Positions 1 through 8,641 of a DNA stretch of 62,006 nucleotides are shown in pieces. The notes beneath the pieces are model-generated. The model was not told where the DNA came from and made no database searches. It saw nothing but the letters and a program-made list of their open reading frames with translations. The position numbers and the translations under genes were made by a program. The first letter of the stretch is position 1; the number at the start of each line of letters is the position of its first letter. The stretch lies in assembly GCA_000955785.1 (NCBI GenBank), contig JYOD01000059.1, forward strand, positions 28,856 through 90,861. Reading direction: 5' to 3'. The stretch comes from Burkholderiaceae bacterium 16 (lineage in GTDB: Bacteria; Pseudomonadota; Gammaproteobacteria; Burkholderiales; Burkholderiaceae).

Positions 1-862
1 TCTCGCCCTGACGGTTCTCGCCTTGCCGGCTCTCGTTTTGACGACCCTCTCCCTGACGGTCTTCACCTTGACGAGCCTCGCCCTCACCCGGCTTCGAACG
101 GCGCTTCAGCCGCACCCACAGCGTCTTGTTGTTGCCGCCGTTGCGAGTCTCGACTTCGAACAGGCCGGTGGCGGCCACCAGCTCGGAGAGCTTGCCATAG
201 CCATAGTTGCGCGAATCGAACTCGGGTGCCTGCTTGGCGATATGGTTGCCCATGCCGCCGAGCGTGGCCCAGCCCTCTTCGTCCGAAACCGCTTGCGAGG
301 CGCTTTGCAGCAGGCGGACCAGGCGCGAATCCTGGCGCAGCTCACCGCTGTTGCGCTTGCGCGCGGGCGCGGCGGCACCGTCGGATTCCGTATCGGTGTC
401 GGCATCGCTGTCGCTGCGCAGCACGTCGGCAAAAATAAACTTGTCGCAGGCCGTGACGAATGGCTTGGGCGTCTTGCGTTCGCCGAAGCCGTACACGGTC
501 AGCCCCTGCTCGCGGATACGCGAGGCCAGGCGGGTGAAATCGCTGTCGCTGGAAACGATGCAGAAGCCGTCGAAGCGGCCTGTGTACAGCAGATCCATCG
601 CGTCGATGATCATCGCGCTGTCGGTGGCGTTCTTGCCTACCGTGTAGCGGAACTGCTGGATCGGCTGGATGGAGTGCGAGAGCAGGCGCTCCTTCCAGCC
701 GGCCAGGTTGGGCTTGGTCCAGTCGCCGTAGATCCGCTTGACGGCGGCCACGCCGTACTTGGCGACTTCGGCCAGCAGGCCTTCGACGATGGCGGGCGCC
801 GCATTGTCGGCGTCGATCAGCACGGCCAGGGTCGCAGTGCCCTGGCGGGAGGAAATAGTCAT
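1..862 (-). CDS. NYN-domain / LOTUS (OST-HTH) protein, partial at left edge
   Basis: The reading frame is open from ATG at 862 to the window edge (287 codons, no stop). Residues about 13-145 form an NYN (LabA/DUF88, PIN-like) nuclease fold: LIDADN at 15-20, D81 and the SSDSDF motif at 104-109 supply the acidic metal-binding residues. Residues about 175-252 look like a LOTUS/OST-HTH RNA-binding domain (GWATLGGMGNHI, NYGYGKLSELV). The family is thought to act on RNA; the substrate here is unknown. From residue 264 the chain is an imperfect pentapeptide repeat, RQGE followed by D/G/N, which runs out of the window. A GGAGG-like stretch lies inside the early coding sequence, so the start rests on the conserved LIDADN position rather than on a ribosome site. 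It is divergent from the oxidoreductase gene at 1190. Confidence 0.85.
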   Translation of the reverse strand, partial: MTISSRQGTATLAVLIDADNAAPAIVEGLLAEVAKYGVAAVKRIYGDWTKPNLAGWKERLLSHSIQPIQQFRYTVGKNATDSAMIIDAMDLLYTGRFDGFCIVSSDSDFTRLASRIREQGLTVYGFGERKTPKPFVTACDKFIFADVLRSDSDADTDTESDGAAAPARKRNSGELRQDSRLVRLLQSASQAVSDEEGWATLGGMGNHIAKQAPEFDSRNYGYGKLSELVAATGLFEVETRNGGNNKTLWVRLKRRSKPGEGEARQGEDRQGEGRQNESRQGENRQGE

Positions 863-1189
863 GTTGGGTCCTGGAGGCCGGTCGGCCTCGGATGGGGCGG
901 GTTGCACCACGGCGTGATCCCTTGGGATATGACGCTCGGCTCGCATCTGCCCGTTTGTTGCGTAAACCTGTTTGCAACGCAGTGTACACGCGAAGCGTGT
1001 CCATACGGGAAACCACGCCCCGGGCAGCCGCACTTTTTGCTGCATCGCAAGGTGCCGCGCCCTCCGGCGCGGTGCTACCATGCGCCAAAGAGACACGGCC
1101 GTTTTCCGCCTTCACAAGAGGCGGCGCACGGTCGCCCACAACTGAAGTGAGTCGGCGATCCCGACTGCATGCCCCATAGAGGAGCACCT
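863..1189. promoter_or_regulatory. Divergent intergenic region
   Basis: This 327-base gap separates two divergent genes and must hold both promoters. It contains a short hairpin, ACACGC at 986-991 and GCGTGT at 995-1000, and a GTTGC/GCAAC inverted pair just to its left. I could not assign a convincing -35/-10 pair or a regulator. Confidence 0.35.
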
Positions 1190-4100
1190 ATGAATGCCCC
1201 ACTGACCCCTCCGGTCAGCGACGCCATCCGCCGCGCGCTCGAAAACGTTTCCCTCGAAGATAAATACACGCTAGAACGCGGCCGCGTCTATATCAGCGGC
1301 ACGCAGGCCCTGGTACGCCTGCCGATGTTGCAACGCGAGCGCGACCGCGCCGCCGGCCTGCACACCGCGGGCTTTATCTCCGGCTATCGCGGCTCGCCGC
1401 TGGGCGCGCTGGACCAGTCGCTGTGGAAGGCCAAGCAGCACCTGGCCGCGCACGACATCGTGTTCCAGGCGGGATTGAACGAGGATCTGGCCGCCACTTC
1501 CGTATGGGGCTCGCAGCAGGTCAATATGTACCCGGATGCCAGGTTCGAAGGCGTATTCGGCATGTGGTACGGCAAAGGTCCGGGCGTGGACCGCACCAGC
1601 GACGTCTTCAAGCACGCCAACTCCGCCGGCTCCTCGAAGCACGGAGGCGTGCTGGTGCTGGCGGGCGACGACCACGCGGCCAAATCGTCCACGCTGGCGC
1701 ACCAGTCCGAGCACATCTTCAAGGCTTGCGGCCTGCCGGTGCTCTACCCCTCGAACGTGCAGGAATACCTCGACTACGGCCTGCACGCCTGGGCCATGAG
1801 CCGCTACTCCGGGCTGTGGGTGTCGATGAAATGCGTGACCGACGTGGTGGAATCGTCGGCCTCGGTGGAACTGGATCCGCACCGCGTGGAAATCGTGCTG
1901 CCGGAGGATTTCATCCTGCCGCCGGGCGGCCTCAATATCCGCTGGCCCGATCCTCCGCTGGAACAGGAAGCGCGCCTGCTGGACTACAAGTGGTACGCCG
2001 GCCTGGCCTATGTGCGCGCCAACAAGATCGACCGCATCGAGATCGATTCGCCGCATGCCCGCTTCGGCATCATGACGGGCGGCAAGGCCTATCTCGACAC
2101 GCGCCAGGCGCTGGCCAACCTGGGCCTGGACGACGAGACCTGCGCGCGCATCGGCATCCGCCTGTACAAGGTGGGCTGCGTGTGGCCGCTGGAAGCGCAC
2201 GGCGCGCGCGCCTTTGCCGAAGGCCTGCAGGAGATCCTGGTGGTTGAGGAGAAGCGCCAGATCATGGAGTACGCGCTCAAGGAAGAGCTGTACAACTGGC
2301 GCGACGATGTGCGCCCCAAGGTCTACGGCAAGTTTGACGAAAAGGACAACGCGGGCGGCGAATGGTCTATCCCGCAGAGCAACTGGCTGCTGCCGGCGCA
2401 CTATGAACTGTCGCCCGCCATCATCGCCCGCGCCATCGCCACGCGGCTGGACAAGTTCGAGCTGCCCTCCGACGTGCGCGCCCGCATTGCCGCGCGCATC
2501 GCGGTGATCGAGGCCAAGGAAAAAGCCATGGCCGTGCCGCGCGTTGCGGCCGAGCGCAAGCCCTGGTTCTGCTCGGGCTGCCCGCACAATACGTCGACCA
2601 ACGTACCCGAAGGTTCGCGCGCGCTGGCCGGCATCGGCTGCCATTACATGACGGTGTGGATGGACCGCAGCACCAGCACCTTCAGCCAGATGGGCGGCGA
2701 AGGCGTGGCATGGATCGGGCAGGCGCCCTTCGCCGGCGACAAGCACGTGTTCGCCAACCTGGGCGACGGCACCTACTTCCACTCCGGGCTGCTGGCGATC
2801 CGTGCGTCGATCGCTGCCAACGTCAACATCACCTACAAGATCCTCTACAACGACGCGGTGGCCATGACCGGCGGCCAGCCAGTCGACGGCAAGCTGTCGG
2901 TGCAGGATGTGGCCTTCCAGGTTGCGGCCGAAGGCGCGAAGAAAATTGTCGTCGTCACCGACGAGCCGGAGAAATACAGCGCCGCCATCAAGCTGCCGCA
3001 AGGCGTGGAAGTGCATCACCGCGACCAGCTCGACAGGATCCAGCGCGAACTGCGCGAGGTGCCCGGCGCCACCATCCTGATCTACGACCAGACCTGCGCC
3101 ACCGAGAAGCGGCGCCGCCGCAAGCGCGGCACCTACCCCGATCCGGCAAAGCGCGCCTTCATCAACGACGCGGTCTGCGAAGGCTGTGGCGATTGCTCGG
3201 TAAAGTCCAACTGCCTGTCGGTGGAACCGCTGGAAACGGAGCTTGGCACCAAGCGCCAGATCAACCAGTCATCGTGCAACAAGGACTTCTCGTGCGTCAA
3301 CGGCTTCTGCCCGAGCTTCGTCACGGCGGAAGGCGCTCAAGTGAAGAAGCCAGAGCGCCACGGCGTGTCGATGGACAGCCTGCCCGCATTGCCGGAACCC
3401 GCGCTGCCTGGGCTTGACCATCCCTTCGGCGTGCTGGTCACGGGCGTAGGCGGCACCGGCGTCGTCACCATCGGCGGCCTGCTGGGCATGGCGGCGCACC
3501 TGGAGAACAAGGGCGTGACCGTGCTCGACATGGCGGGCCTGGCGCAGAAAGGCGGTGCGGTGCTGTCGCACGTGCAGATCGCCGCGCATCCCGACCAGCT
3601 CCACGCCACCCGCATCGCCATGGGCGAGGCGGACCTGGTGATCGGCTGCGACGCCATCGTCAGCGCCATCGACGATGTCATCTCCAAGACCCAGGTCGGG
3701 CGCACGCGTGCCGTCATCAACACCGCGCAGACGCCCACCGCCGAGTTCATCAAGAACCCCAAGTGGCAGTTCCCCGGCCTGTCGGCAGAACAGGATGTGC
3801 GCAACGCGGTCGGCGAAGCTTGCGACTTCATCAACGCCAGCGGCCTGGCCGTGGCGCTGATCGGCGATGCCATCTTTACCAATCCGCTGGTGCTGGGCTA
3901 CGCCTGGCAAAAGGGATGGCTGCCGCTATCGCTGGACGCCCTGGTGCGCGCCATCGAACTCAATGGCACGGCGGTGGAAAAGAACAAGGCAGCATTCGAC
4001 TGGGGCCGCCACATGGCGTACGACCCTGAGCATGTGCTGTCGCTCACCGGCAAACTGCGCAGCACCGCCGAAGGCGCCGAGGTCGTCAAGCTGCCCACCT

Positions 4101-4783
4101 CCTCCGGCGCCATGCTGGAAAAGCTGATCGCGCACCGCGCCGAACACCTGACTGCCTATCAGGATGCGGCTTACGCGCAGACCTTCCGCGACGCGGTGAA
4201 CCGTGTGCGCGCAGCGGAAAGCGCGCTGGTCGGCAGCGGCAAGCCGTTGCCGCTGACCGAAGCGGCGGCACGCAATCTCGCCAAGCTGATGGCCTACAAG
4301 GACGAGTACGAAGTCGCACGGCTCTATACCGACCCGGTCTTCCTCGACAAGCTGCGCAACCAGTTCGAAGGCGAGCCCGGCCGCGACTACCAGCTCAATT
4401 TCTGGCTGGCGCCACCGCTGATGGCCAAGCGCGATGAGAAGGGGCATCTGGTAAAACGCCGCTTCGGCCCGTCCACGATGAAGCTCTTCGGCGTGCTCGC
4501 CAGGCTGAAGGGCCTGCGCGGCGGCGTGTTCGATGTGTTCGGCAAGACCGCCGAGCGCCGCACCGAGCGCGCGCTGATCGGCGAGTATCGTGCCTTGCTG
4601 GACGAACTGACGAGCGGCCTGAGCGCAGCCAACCACGCAACCGCGATCACGCTGGCGAGCCTGCCGGACGACATTCGCGGCTTCGGGCATGTCAAGGACG
4701 ACAACCTGGCGAAAGTGCGTACGCGCTGGACGGCGCTGCTGGAGCAGTTCCAGCATCCGGAGTCGGCGCAGCAGGTGGCTTGA
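1190..4783 (+). CDS. Indolepyruvate ferredoxin oxidoreductase family protein (fused subunits)
   Basis: This 1197-residue protein belongs to the 2-oxoacid:ferredoxin oxidoreductase group, which decarboxylates aryl- or branched-chain 2-oxoacids to acyl-CoA in the cytoplasm and passes electrons to a ferredoxin or similar carrier. The order is: thiamine-diphosphate alpha-type domain at the N-terminus; CSGCPHN near residue 462 opening the TPP-binding part; an iron-sulfur region with CEGCGDC near 663 and further cysteines to about 710; a gamma-type domain beginning with VTGVGGTGVV near 750; and a C-terminal DUF6537-like part. This is the single-chain form found in many proteobacteria, in place of separate iorA and iorB. 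I chose ATG 1190 over ATG 1169 because GAGGAG sits 6-7 bases before it. It stands alone and ends at a strong terminator. The true substrate is inferred from the family only. Confidence 0.9.
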   Translation: MNAPLTPPVSDAIRRALENVSLEDKYTLERGRVYISGTQALVRLPMLQRERDRAAGLHTAGFISGYRGSPLGALDQSLWKAKQHLAAHDIVFQAGLNEDLAATSVWGSQQVNMYPDARFEGVFGMWYGKGPGVDRTSDVFKHANSAGSSKHGGVLVLAGDDHAAKSSTLAHQSEHIFKACGLPVLYPSNVQEYLDYGLHAWAMSRYSGLWVSMKCVTDVVESSASVELDPHRVEIVLPEDFILPPGGLNIRWPDPPLEQEARLLDYKWYAGLAYVRANKIDRIEIDSPHARFGIMTGGKAYLDTRQALANLGLDDETCARIGIRLYKVGCVWPLEAHGARAFAEGLQEILVVEEKRQIMEYALKEELYNWRDDVRPKVYGKFDEKDNAGGEWSIPQSNWLLPAHYELSPAIIARAIATRLDKFELPSDVRARIAARIAVIEAKEKAMAVPRVAAERKPWFCSGCPHNTSTNVPEGSRALAGIGCHYMTVWMDRSTSTFSQMGGEGVAWIGQAPFAGDKHVFANLGDGTYFHSGLLAIRASIAANVNITYKILYNDAVAMTGGQPVDGKLSVQDVAFQVAAEGAKKIVVVTDEPEKYSAAIKLPQGVEVHHRDQLDRIQRELREVPGATILIYDQTCATEKRRRRKRGTYPDPAKRAFINDAVCEGCGDCSVKSNCLSVEPLETELGTKRQINQSSCNKDFSCVNGFCPSFVTAEGAQVKKPERHGVSMDSLPALPEPALPGLDHPFGVLVTGVGGTGVVTIGGLLGMAAHLENKGVTVLDMAGLAQKGGAVLSHVQIAAHPDQLHATRIAMGEADLVIGCDAIVSAIDDVISKTQVGRTRAVINTAQTPTAEFIKNPKWQFPGLSAEQDVRNAVGEACDFINASGLAVALIGDAIFTNPLVLGYAWQKGWLPLSLDALVRAIELNGTAVEKNKAAFDWGRHMAYDPEHVLSLTGKLRSTAEGAEVVKLPTSSGAMLEKLIAHRAEHLTAYQDAAYAQTFRDAVNRVRAAESALVGSGKPLPLTEAAARNLAKLMAYKDEYEVARLYTDPVFLDKLRNQFEGEPGRDYQLNFWLAPPLMAKRDEKGHLVKRRFGPSTMKLFGVLARLKGLRGGVFDVFGKTAERRTERALIGEYRALLDELTSGLSAANHATAITLASLPDDIRGFGHVKDDNLAKVRTRWTALLEQFQHPESAQQVA

Positions 4784-4834
4784 GTTTCAGGTTGAATGGA
4801 GCGCTGCCGCGAGGGGGCGCTTCGGTTGCTGTCG

Positions 4835-4868
4835 GACCCCACATTTTTTGGAAATGTGGGGTCTTTTT
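4835..4868 (+). terminator. Rho-independent terminator after the oxidoreductase gene
   Basis: A perfect 12-bp stem (GACCCCACATTT at 4835-4846, AAATGTGGGGTC at 4852-4863) with a 5-base loop is followed directly by TTTTT. It lies 51 bases past the stop codon at 4783. Confidence 0.93.
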
Positions 4869-4957
4869 GTTTCTGTCGCGATATGCCCGGCGTCACGATT
4901 TCGCCCCGGGCTGGCGGTTGAGCCCAACGAAATGGAGGCAGAAGATCTGTGTTCCGT

Positions 4958-6025
4958 TTACTTCTCCAGTGGCTGCGGCCCGGGGCAGCAGGGATGCGGA
5001 CATCGCGGGATGATTGAAATCTCCGCAACATTGGTGAGCTGGCGCAGTTCCGGACCTGGCCTCAGGTCGTCGCTAAATCTAAGGACAGCTGATTCCTCAA
5101 TGTCCACCTTGTCGACACCCATATTCGAAAGCGTAGACAACAGGTTCTTTCGCCTCTGCTCCGCCAGCTTGGCTGACACACCTACGCGCGCATTCTGGCG
5201 AACATAGACCAGATACTTCCCTCCACTCGGGAGCCACAGCCTAAGTTGCGCCCGCCAATTTGCCAGACGCATGACCTCACTTGCCGATAGATCAGATCGA
5301 CCATTTGAAAACACGGGCTCGTAGTCAACATACCCCAAGGTGCACCCCATTGCGGGAAGTGGGAGCAAAAGCACAGTCGACGCCATGATCTCGATCTTCC
5401 ACCGCAGCTTCATGGGACCGCAGGCTCCCACGGTGGCGGGCAACAGGCGTGCGGACAGCGTGGGTTGATCGTTCCTCGCATTGCCAAACCAAAGCCTGAC
5501 CTTGTCCTGATCCGCCCGATTCCACCGCTCCAGCTCGACCAGTCGGTCACCCAGCAGCCGCACAGCCTTGTCGCGCAGCCGGTTCATCGTGGCGTGGAAC
5601 TCCGCGTTGCTCATGTTCTGGCAGATCAGCGTGGGATCGACATCCGACGTTGACTGGGGCGCCCCCTCCACCAGTTTGTTCGATGCCTCCACCGGCGCGG
5701 CGGCAGCGCTATGCGTCGGCATAGGCGTGTGACCTCCATGGGTCACCTGAATCGTGAAGGTGTTCTGCGAAGCAATGACGAACGACCTGGCGGCACACTT
5801 GCAGTTGACGCGCGCGCCTTCCACCAGGATCTGCTTGTCCATCAGGCTAAAGGCCGGATAGCAATCGTTGGTGACAACGCCACCGCTCTTGCACACCGGG
5901 CAGGTGGCAAAGTCCCCCTCGACGCCGACCTGCACGCCGTCTTGCGTCATCTCCCCGGTGCCGATCACCACGCCGTTGTTACTGGTGCGGTCCCCATTGC
6001 GAAGCGCACATCGAATATCCATCAT
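4958..6025 (-). CDS. PAAR-domain protein joined to a small exported protein (remnant type VI effector)
   Basis: Residues 1-95 form a PAAR-like domain (IRCALRNGD, CPVCKSGG, EGARVNCKC), the sharp tip that caps the type VI secretion VgrG spike. A linker and the segment LVELERWNRADQDKVRLWFG (about 160-180) follow; in related proteins that segment opens an M35-type metallopeptidase toxin domain. Here the toxin is absent: no HExxH is present and the frame instead runs, after about 23 unfamiliar residues, into Met205. From there it reads as a separate 151-residue exported protein with a signal sequence ending in PAMGC and an OmpA-like stretch (AEQRRKNLLSTLSNMGV). I start at ATG 6025 because GGAGA lies 7 bases upstream; TTG 6073 and ATG 6070 lack a good site. 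Met205 (5413) has a weak GGGAG and may be used independently. The PAAR call is firm; the fusion history is inferred. Confidence 0.72.
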   Translation of the reverse strand: MMDIRCALRNGDRTSNNGVVIGTGEMTQDGVQVGVEGDFATCPVCKSGGVVTNDCYPAFSLMDKQILVEGARVNCKCAARSFVIASQNTFTIQVTHGGHTPMPTHSAAAAPVEASNKLVEGAPQSTSDVDPTLICQNMSNAEFHATMNRLRDKAVRLLGDRLVELERWNRADQDKVRLWFGNARNDQPTLSARLLPATVGACGPMKLRWKIEIMASTVLLLPLPAMGCTLGYVDYEPVFSNGRSDLSASEVMRLANWRAQLRLWLPSGGKYLVYVRQNARVGVSAKLAEQRRKNLLSTLSNMGVDKVDIEESAVLRFSDDLRPGPELRQLTNVAEISIIPRCPHPCCPGPQPLEK

Positions 6026-6088
6026 AGGAAGTCTCCACGTATCGTGTGTTCTTGCGGTGGCTTCGGTCATCAACCTGAAGCCGCCCGT

Positions 6089-6808
6089 TCAGGCATTCAC
6101 CTTGCGGACCGGTTCTCCGAAGAACACCTCGATGGGCACGAAGTGCCATTGCGCGGCTTCGGGGTCGAAGAGGGCTACCTGGTTGATCTGCGCCCCCACG
6201 GGGACCATTCCCGGCATGCGCTGTATGGCCAGCGCCACGGCCCGATGCCGTTGCTGTTCCGTCCAGGTTTCCAGCAGGCAATGCGAATCCGCGTGCGCGA
6301 ACAGCCCGGCGTGTTCGCACAGGCGTTCGTACTTGGCAATGCCGTCGTGGTCGATCTCGAGGTCGATGGCATCGCGCCGCGCTTCCGGGATCTCTTCGGT
6401 CTGCACTATGCAAACGCTGGCGAGCGCGCCTTTGCGCCGGACCACGATCCGGCCATCGCTCGCAGCCCAGCCACAGTGCAGGTTGATATGGAGCTTTCCG
6501 CCGCTATCCCGGATCAACGTCCGGGGATCGAAAGCCGCCGCATGCACGACGTGATACGGCTTGCCTGGGCCAGACACGAACGCCGCGTTCAGCAATGCAT
6601 CAAAGGGCGAGATATGGACGGCCAGTGCCGAGCCGGCATCGGCGTTGCCCTCTTCCACGAATTCGCAAGAGGCATTGCACCAGTCCGGCTGGCCGTCCCC
6701 CGGCGCGTAGTTGACCAGCACGAACAGGGCTGGCCGGGTATGCAGAACGTGCCCGCATGAGCGAAAGGGCGTATTAGGGGCGTGTAAGGTAGCGCCATTT
6801 GAGTGCAC
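6089..6808 (-). CDS. Unknown protein of the PAAR locus, probable frameshift near its start
   Basis: I do not recognise this protein of about 239 residues. It has no signal peptide or membrane segment, and shows AVHISPFDALLNAAFV and NLHCGWAASDGRIVVRRKG as its most conserved-looking parts. It ends 63 bases before the PAAR start at 6025, so the two are likely cotranscribed and it may be an adaptor or accessory protein for the effector. The start is doubtful. The long frame opens with GTG 6808 directly against AGGAG, with no spacer. A perfect AGGAGGTG with a 7-base spacer points instead to ATG 6798 in another frame (MALPYTPLIRPFAHAG). Joining that start to the long frame needs a -1 shift between about 6720 and 6740. 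Read it as a probable degraded gene. Confidence 0.6.
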   Translation of the reverse strand: MHSNGATLHAPNTPFRSCGHVLHTRPALFVLVNYAPGDGQPDWCNASCEFVEEGNADAGSALAVHISPFDALLNAAFVSGPGKPYHVVHAAAFDPRTLIRDSGGKLHINLHCGWAASDGRIVVRRKGALASVCIVQTEEIPEARRDAIDLEIDHDGIAKYERLCEHAGLFAHADSHCLLETWTEQQRHRAVALAIQRMPGMVPVGAQINQVALFDPEAAQWHFVPIEVFFGEPVRKVNA

Positions 6809-7088
6809 CTCCTATGAGTGAAATTTGGAGTGCCTCAATCTTTACTCAATACGGCGCAAGCGTTGGTTGGGAAATTTCTGATTTTGCTCGGGGATTGAGC
6901 AAAGGCGGGACGACGAAGCGTCCGGCGTGCTTGAATTCAACAAGGCGCGGCATCGCCCTTTAGTGTCGGCGAAAGCATCCTGGATGCCGTCCGAGATGAG
7001 CTTTATAGCGATGGACTGCGTGATGCGGCCAGCTTGATTGAAAGCAAGCTAAGCGATGTCGTAGGGCAGATAGCACTACTGGAGGCGC
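6809..7088. other. Intergenic region with an unassigned gene remnant
   Basis: The rightward frame from about 6936 to 7137 reads without a start (GESILDAVRDELYSDGLRD, then AASLIESKLSDVVGQ) and stops inside the next gene. It looks like the C-terminal tail of a lost protein, but I cannot name the family. The left part holds the promoter side of the leftward gene. Confidence 0.3.
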
Positions 7089-7481
7089 ATGAAACCAGAA
7101 TTCAGCCTGTTGCAGATGAGAGATGTTTGGATTGATGCCTACAAATATGGCGACATCGATCAGTTGGATTTCGTGCAGAGCGCCCATTTCTTTGTGAAGC
7201 GAGGCGAGATGATCCTGACCAAGCAGCAGCAACTTGGACACATACGTACACGCGTGGCTGCAAACGCATGGCGCGCTGACGAATTGAACGCTCACGATGA
7301 AACAAAAGACGTGATGGAGCACGCCGAGTGGGCAACGATCTCCGGCACTGGTTCAATGAGACAGAACGGGAGGGTGCTCTCCCGATTCAGGTTTCTGGAA
7401 CTCTGGCTGGTCAGTGACGGGCGATGGCAGGTCGCCGCATTGTGTTATGAGGATGCCGGCAACCGTGAGACATCGAGCTAG
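7089..7481 (+). CDS. NTF2-like (SnoaL/DUF4440) protein
   Basis: This is a 130-residue protein of the cone-shaped NTF2-like fold. WIDAYKYGDIDQL near the N-terminus followed by a beta-rich half (NGRVLSRFRFLELWLVSDGRWQVAALCYE) is the usual DUF4440/SnoaL pattern. Members include small hydrolases, isomerases and binding proteins, so the function is open. GGAGG lies 5 bases before the ATG. It stands alone, converging on the membrane-protein gene at 7611, and overlaps the tail of an unassigned upstream frame, suggesting a rearranged locus. Confidence 0.65.
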   Translation: MKPEFSLLQMRDVWIDAYKYGDIDQLDFVQSAHFFVKRGEMILTKQQQLGHIRTRVAANAWRADELNAHDETKDVMEHAEWATISGTGSMRQNGRVLSRFRFLELWLVSDGRWQVAALCYEDAGNRETSS

Positions 7482-7610
7482 CCTTATTTCCCCAAGCCGA
7501 ACGCATGCCGCTATACGACACGGCGCGGGAAACGGCTGCGTCAGCGTCTGGTAGCCGCCAGGCACGCCATGCGCGATGGAAGGGGTAAAGACATTGCTGA
7601 CGCGGCAATA

Positions 7611-8045
7611 TCAGCGATCCCGATACTTCAACGCGAACAGCGTCATCCCCCAGAACGGCACCCACCAGACCAGATCGCTGCACAGCACGAACAAGCCGCT
7701 GCGCCATTCGAAGACGCCAGTCAGCCCGCCATGCAGGAAGCCCAGCGGCCCCAGCGTCTTGCCCACCAGGCCCACCACCACCAGCGGCCAGTAGCGCAGC
7801 ATGTCCTGCGCCGCGATCCAGTAGCCCAGCGCGTAGACGCCCACCATCATGCCGATGCAACGTATCATGGCGTCAGGCGTGACGGGCATGCCCAGCCAGT
7901 CAAAGATCTGCGACGGCCACAGGCTCAGCGCAATCGCATAGAGCAGGTTATAGAGCGCGGCCAGCCGCAATACCGCCGGCATCCACGCTGGTATGCGGGG
8001 CAGGCTGACGGACGCATTGCGCCCGATGGTCGAATCGGACTTCAT
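7611..8045 (-). CDS. Small four-helix membrane protein
   Basis: This 144-residue inner-membrane protein has four hydrophobic segments (LRLAALYNLLYAIALSLW, CIGMMVGVYALGYWIAA, WPLVVVGLVGKTLGPLGF, LFVLCSDLVWWVPFWG). I do not recognise a catalytic motif; its layout resembles DoxX-like or DUF4345-type membrane proteins of this length. GGAG sits 9 bases before the ATG. Its start overlaps the stop of the DUF4166 gene by four bases (ATGA, 8042-8045), so translation is coupled and it is the third gene of the operon that begins at 10155. Confidence 0.75.
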   Translation of the reverse strand: MKSDSTIGRNASVSLPRIPAWMPAVLRLAALYNLLYAIALSLWPSQIFDWLGMPVTPDAMIRCIGMMVGVYALGYWIAAQDMLRYWPLVVVGLVGKTLGPLGFLHGGLTGVFEWRSGLFVLCSDLVWWVPFWGMTLFALKYRDR

Positions 8046-8641
8046 TCCACACTCTCCAGGTGAGTATCAGGTTCGGGTTCAGGTTCGCGGATGGCGAGCA
8101 CGCCGTCGTAGCGCAGCAGGTAGCCCAGGCGTGGCGCCCATATTCGCACGTCGCAGCGATAGCGGTCCGCATCCAGTGCGCGTTCGCTGGCCAGCACGTG
8201 CAGCCACGGCACGGTCAGGCCGAACAGGCTGACACCGCGGCTGGCCTGCCGCAGGCGCCCGGCGCCATCGACACGCGTTGCCAGCACGATGGCCAGCGGC
8301 CCCATGCGTTCCGTCACTTGCCCGGCCCGCGCGTGCCGCATGCGGCTCGCCACGGTGTGCCCGCCGATGCTGCGGTGCCAGCGCTCGCCGGCGGGCTCCG
8401 GCGAGATGGTCACAAGGCACGCCGCCGCCGCCGCGGGCCGGGGCAGCGCCGACAGCCGCATCAGCGCGCGCAGCCAGCCCCGCGCACTCCAGCGCACGCT
8501 CAGCGTGCCGCGCAAATGCACGCCCTCGGCACGATGCACGCGCCGCAGCACCGGCGGCAGGCTGGCAAGGGCGGTCCCCAGCATGGTCCCGTATAGGCTT
8601 TGCGGGCCAGCGTTCGTGCCATGCGTGGCGAGCGTGTTCAT
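8042..8641 (-). CDS. DUF4166 domain protein
   Basis: This 199-residue protein has the DUF4166 layout: GTMLGTALASLPPVLRRVHR near the N-terminus (a lipocalin-like beginning), a central HRSIGGHTVASR, and a beta-rich C-terminal half. It is second in the operon, with ATGA overlaps at both ends (8638-8641 with the epimerase gene, 8042-8045 with the membrane protein gene). The domain often occurs next to or fused with TIGR01777 epimerases, which supports the reading; the biochemical role is not known. The start is fixed by the overlap and by the domain start. Confidence 0.85.
   Translation of the reverse strand: MNTLATHGTNAGPQSLYGTMLGTALASLPPVLRRVHRAEGVHLRGTLSVRWSARGWLRALMRLSALPRPAAAAACLVTISPEPAGERWHRSIGGHTVASRMRHARAGQVTERMGPLAIVLATRVDGAGRLRQASRGVSLFGLTVPWLHVLASERALDADRYRCDVRIWAPRLGYLLRYDGVLAIREPEPEPDTHLESVE

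Noticed and set aside
1271..3019. A 582-codon open frame on the minus strand opposite the ferredoxin oxidoreductase
   Set aside because: It mirrors a strong gene in GC-rich DNA, has no domain and is rich in His/Gly/Ala/Arg, typical of an antisense shadow.
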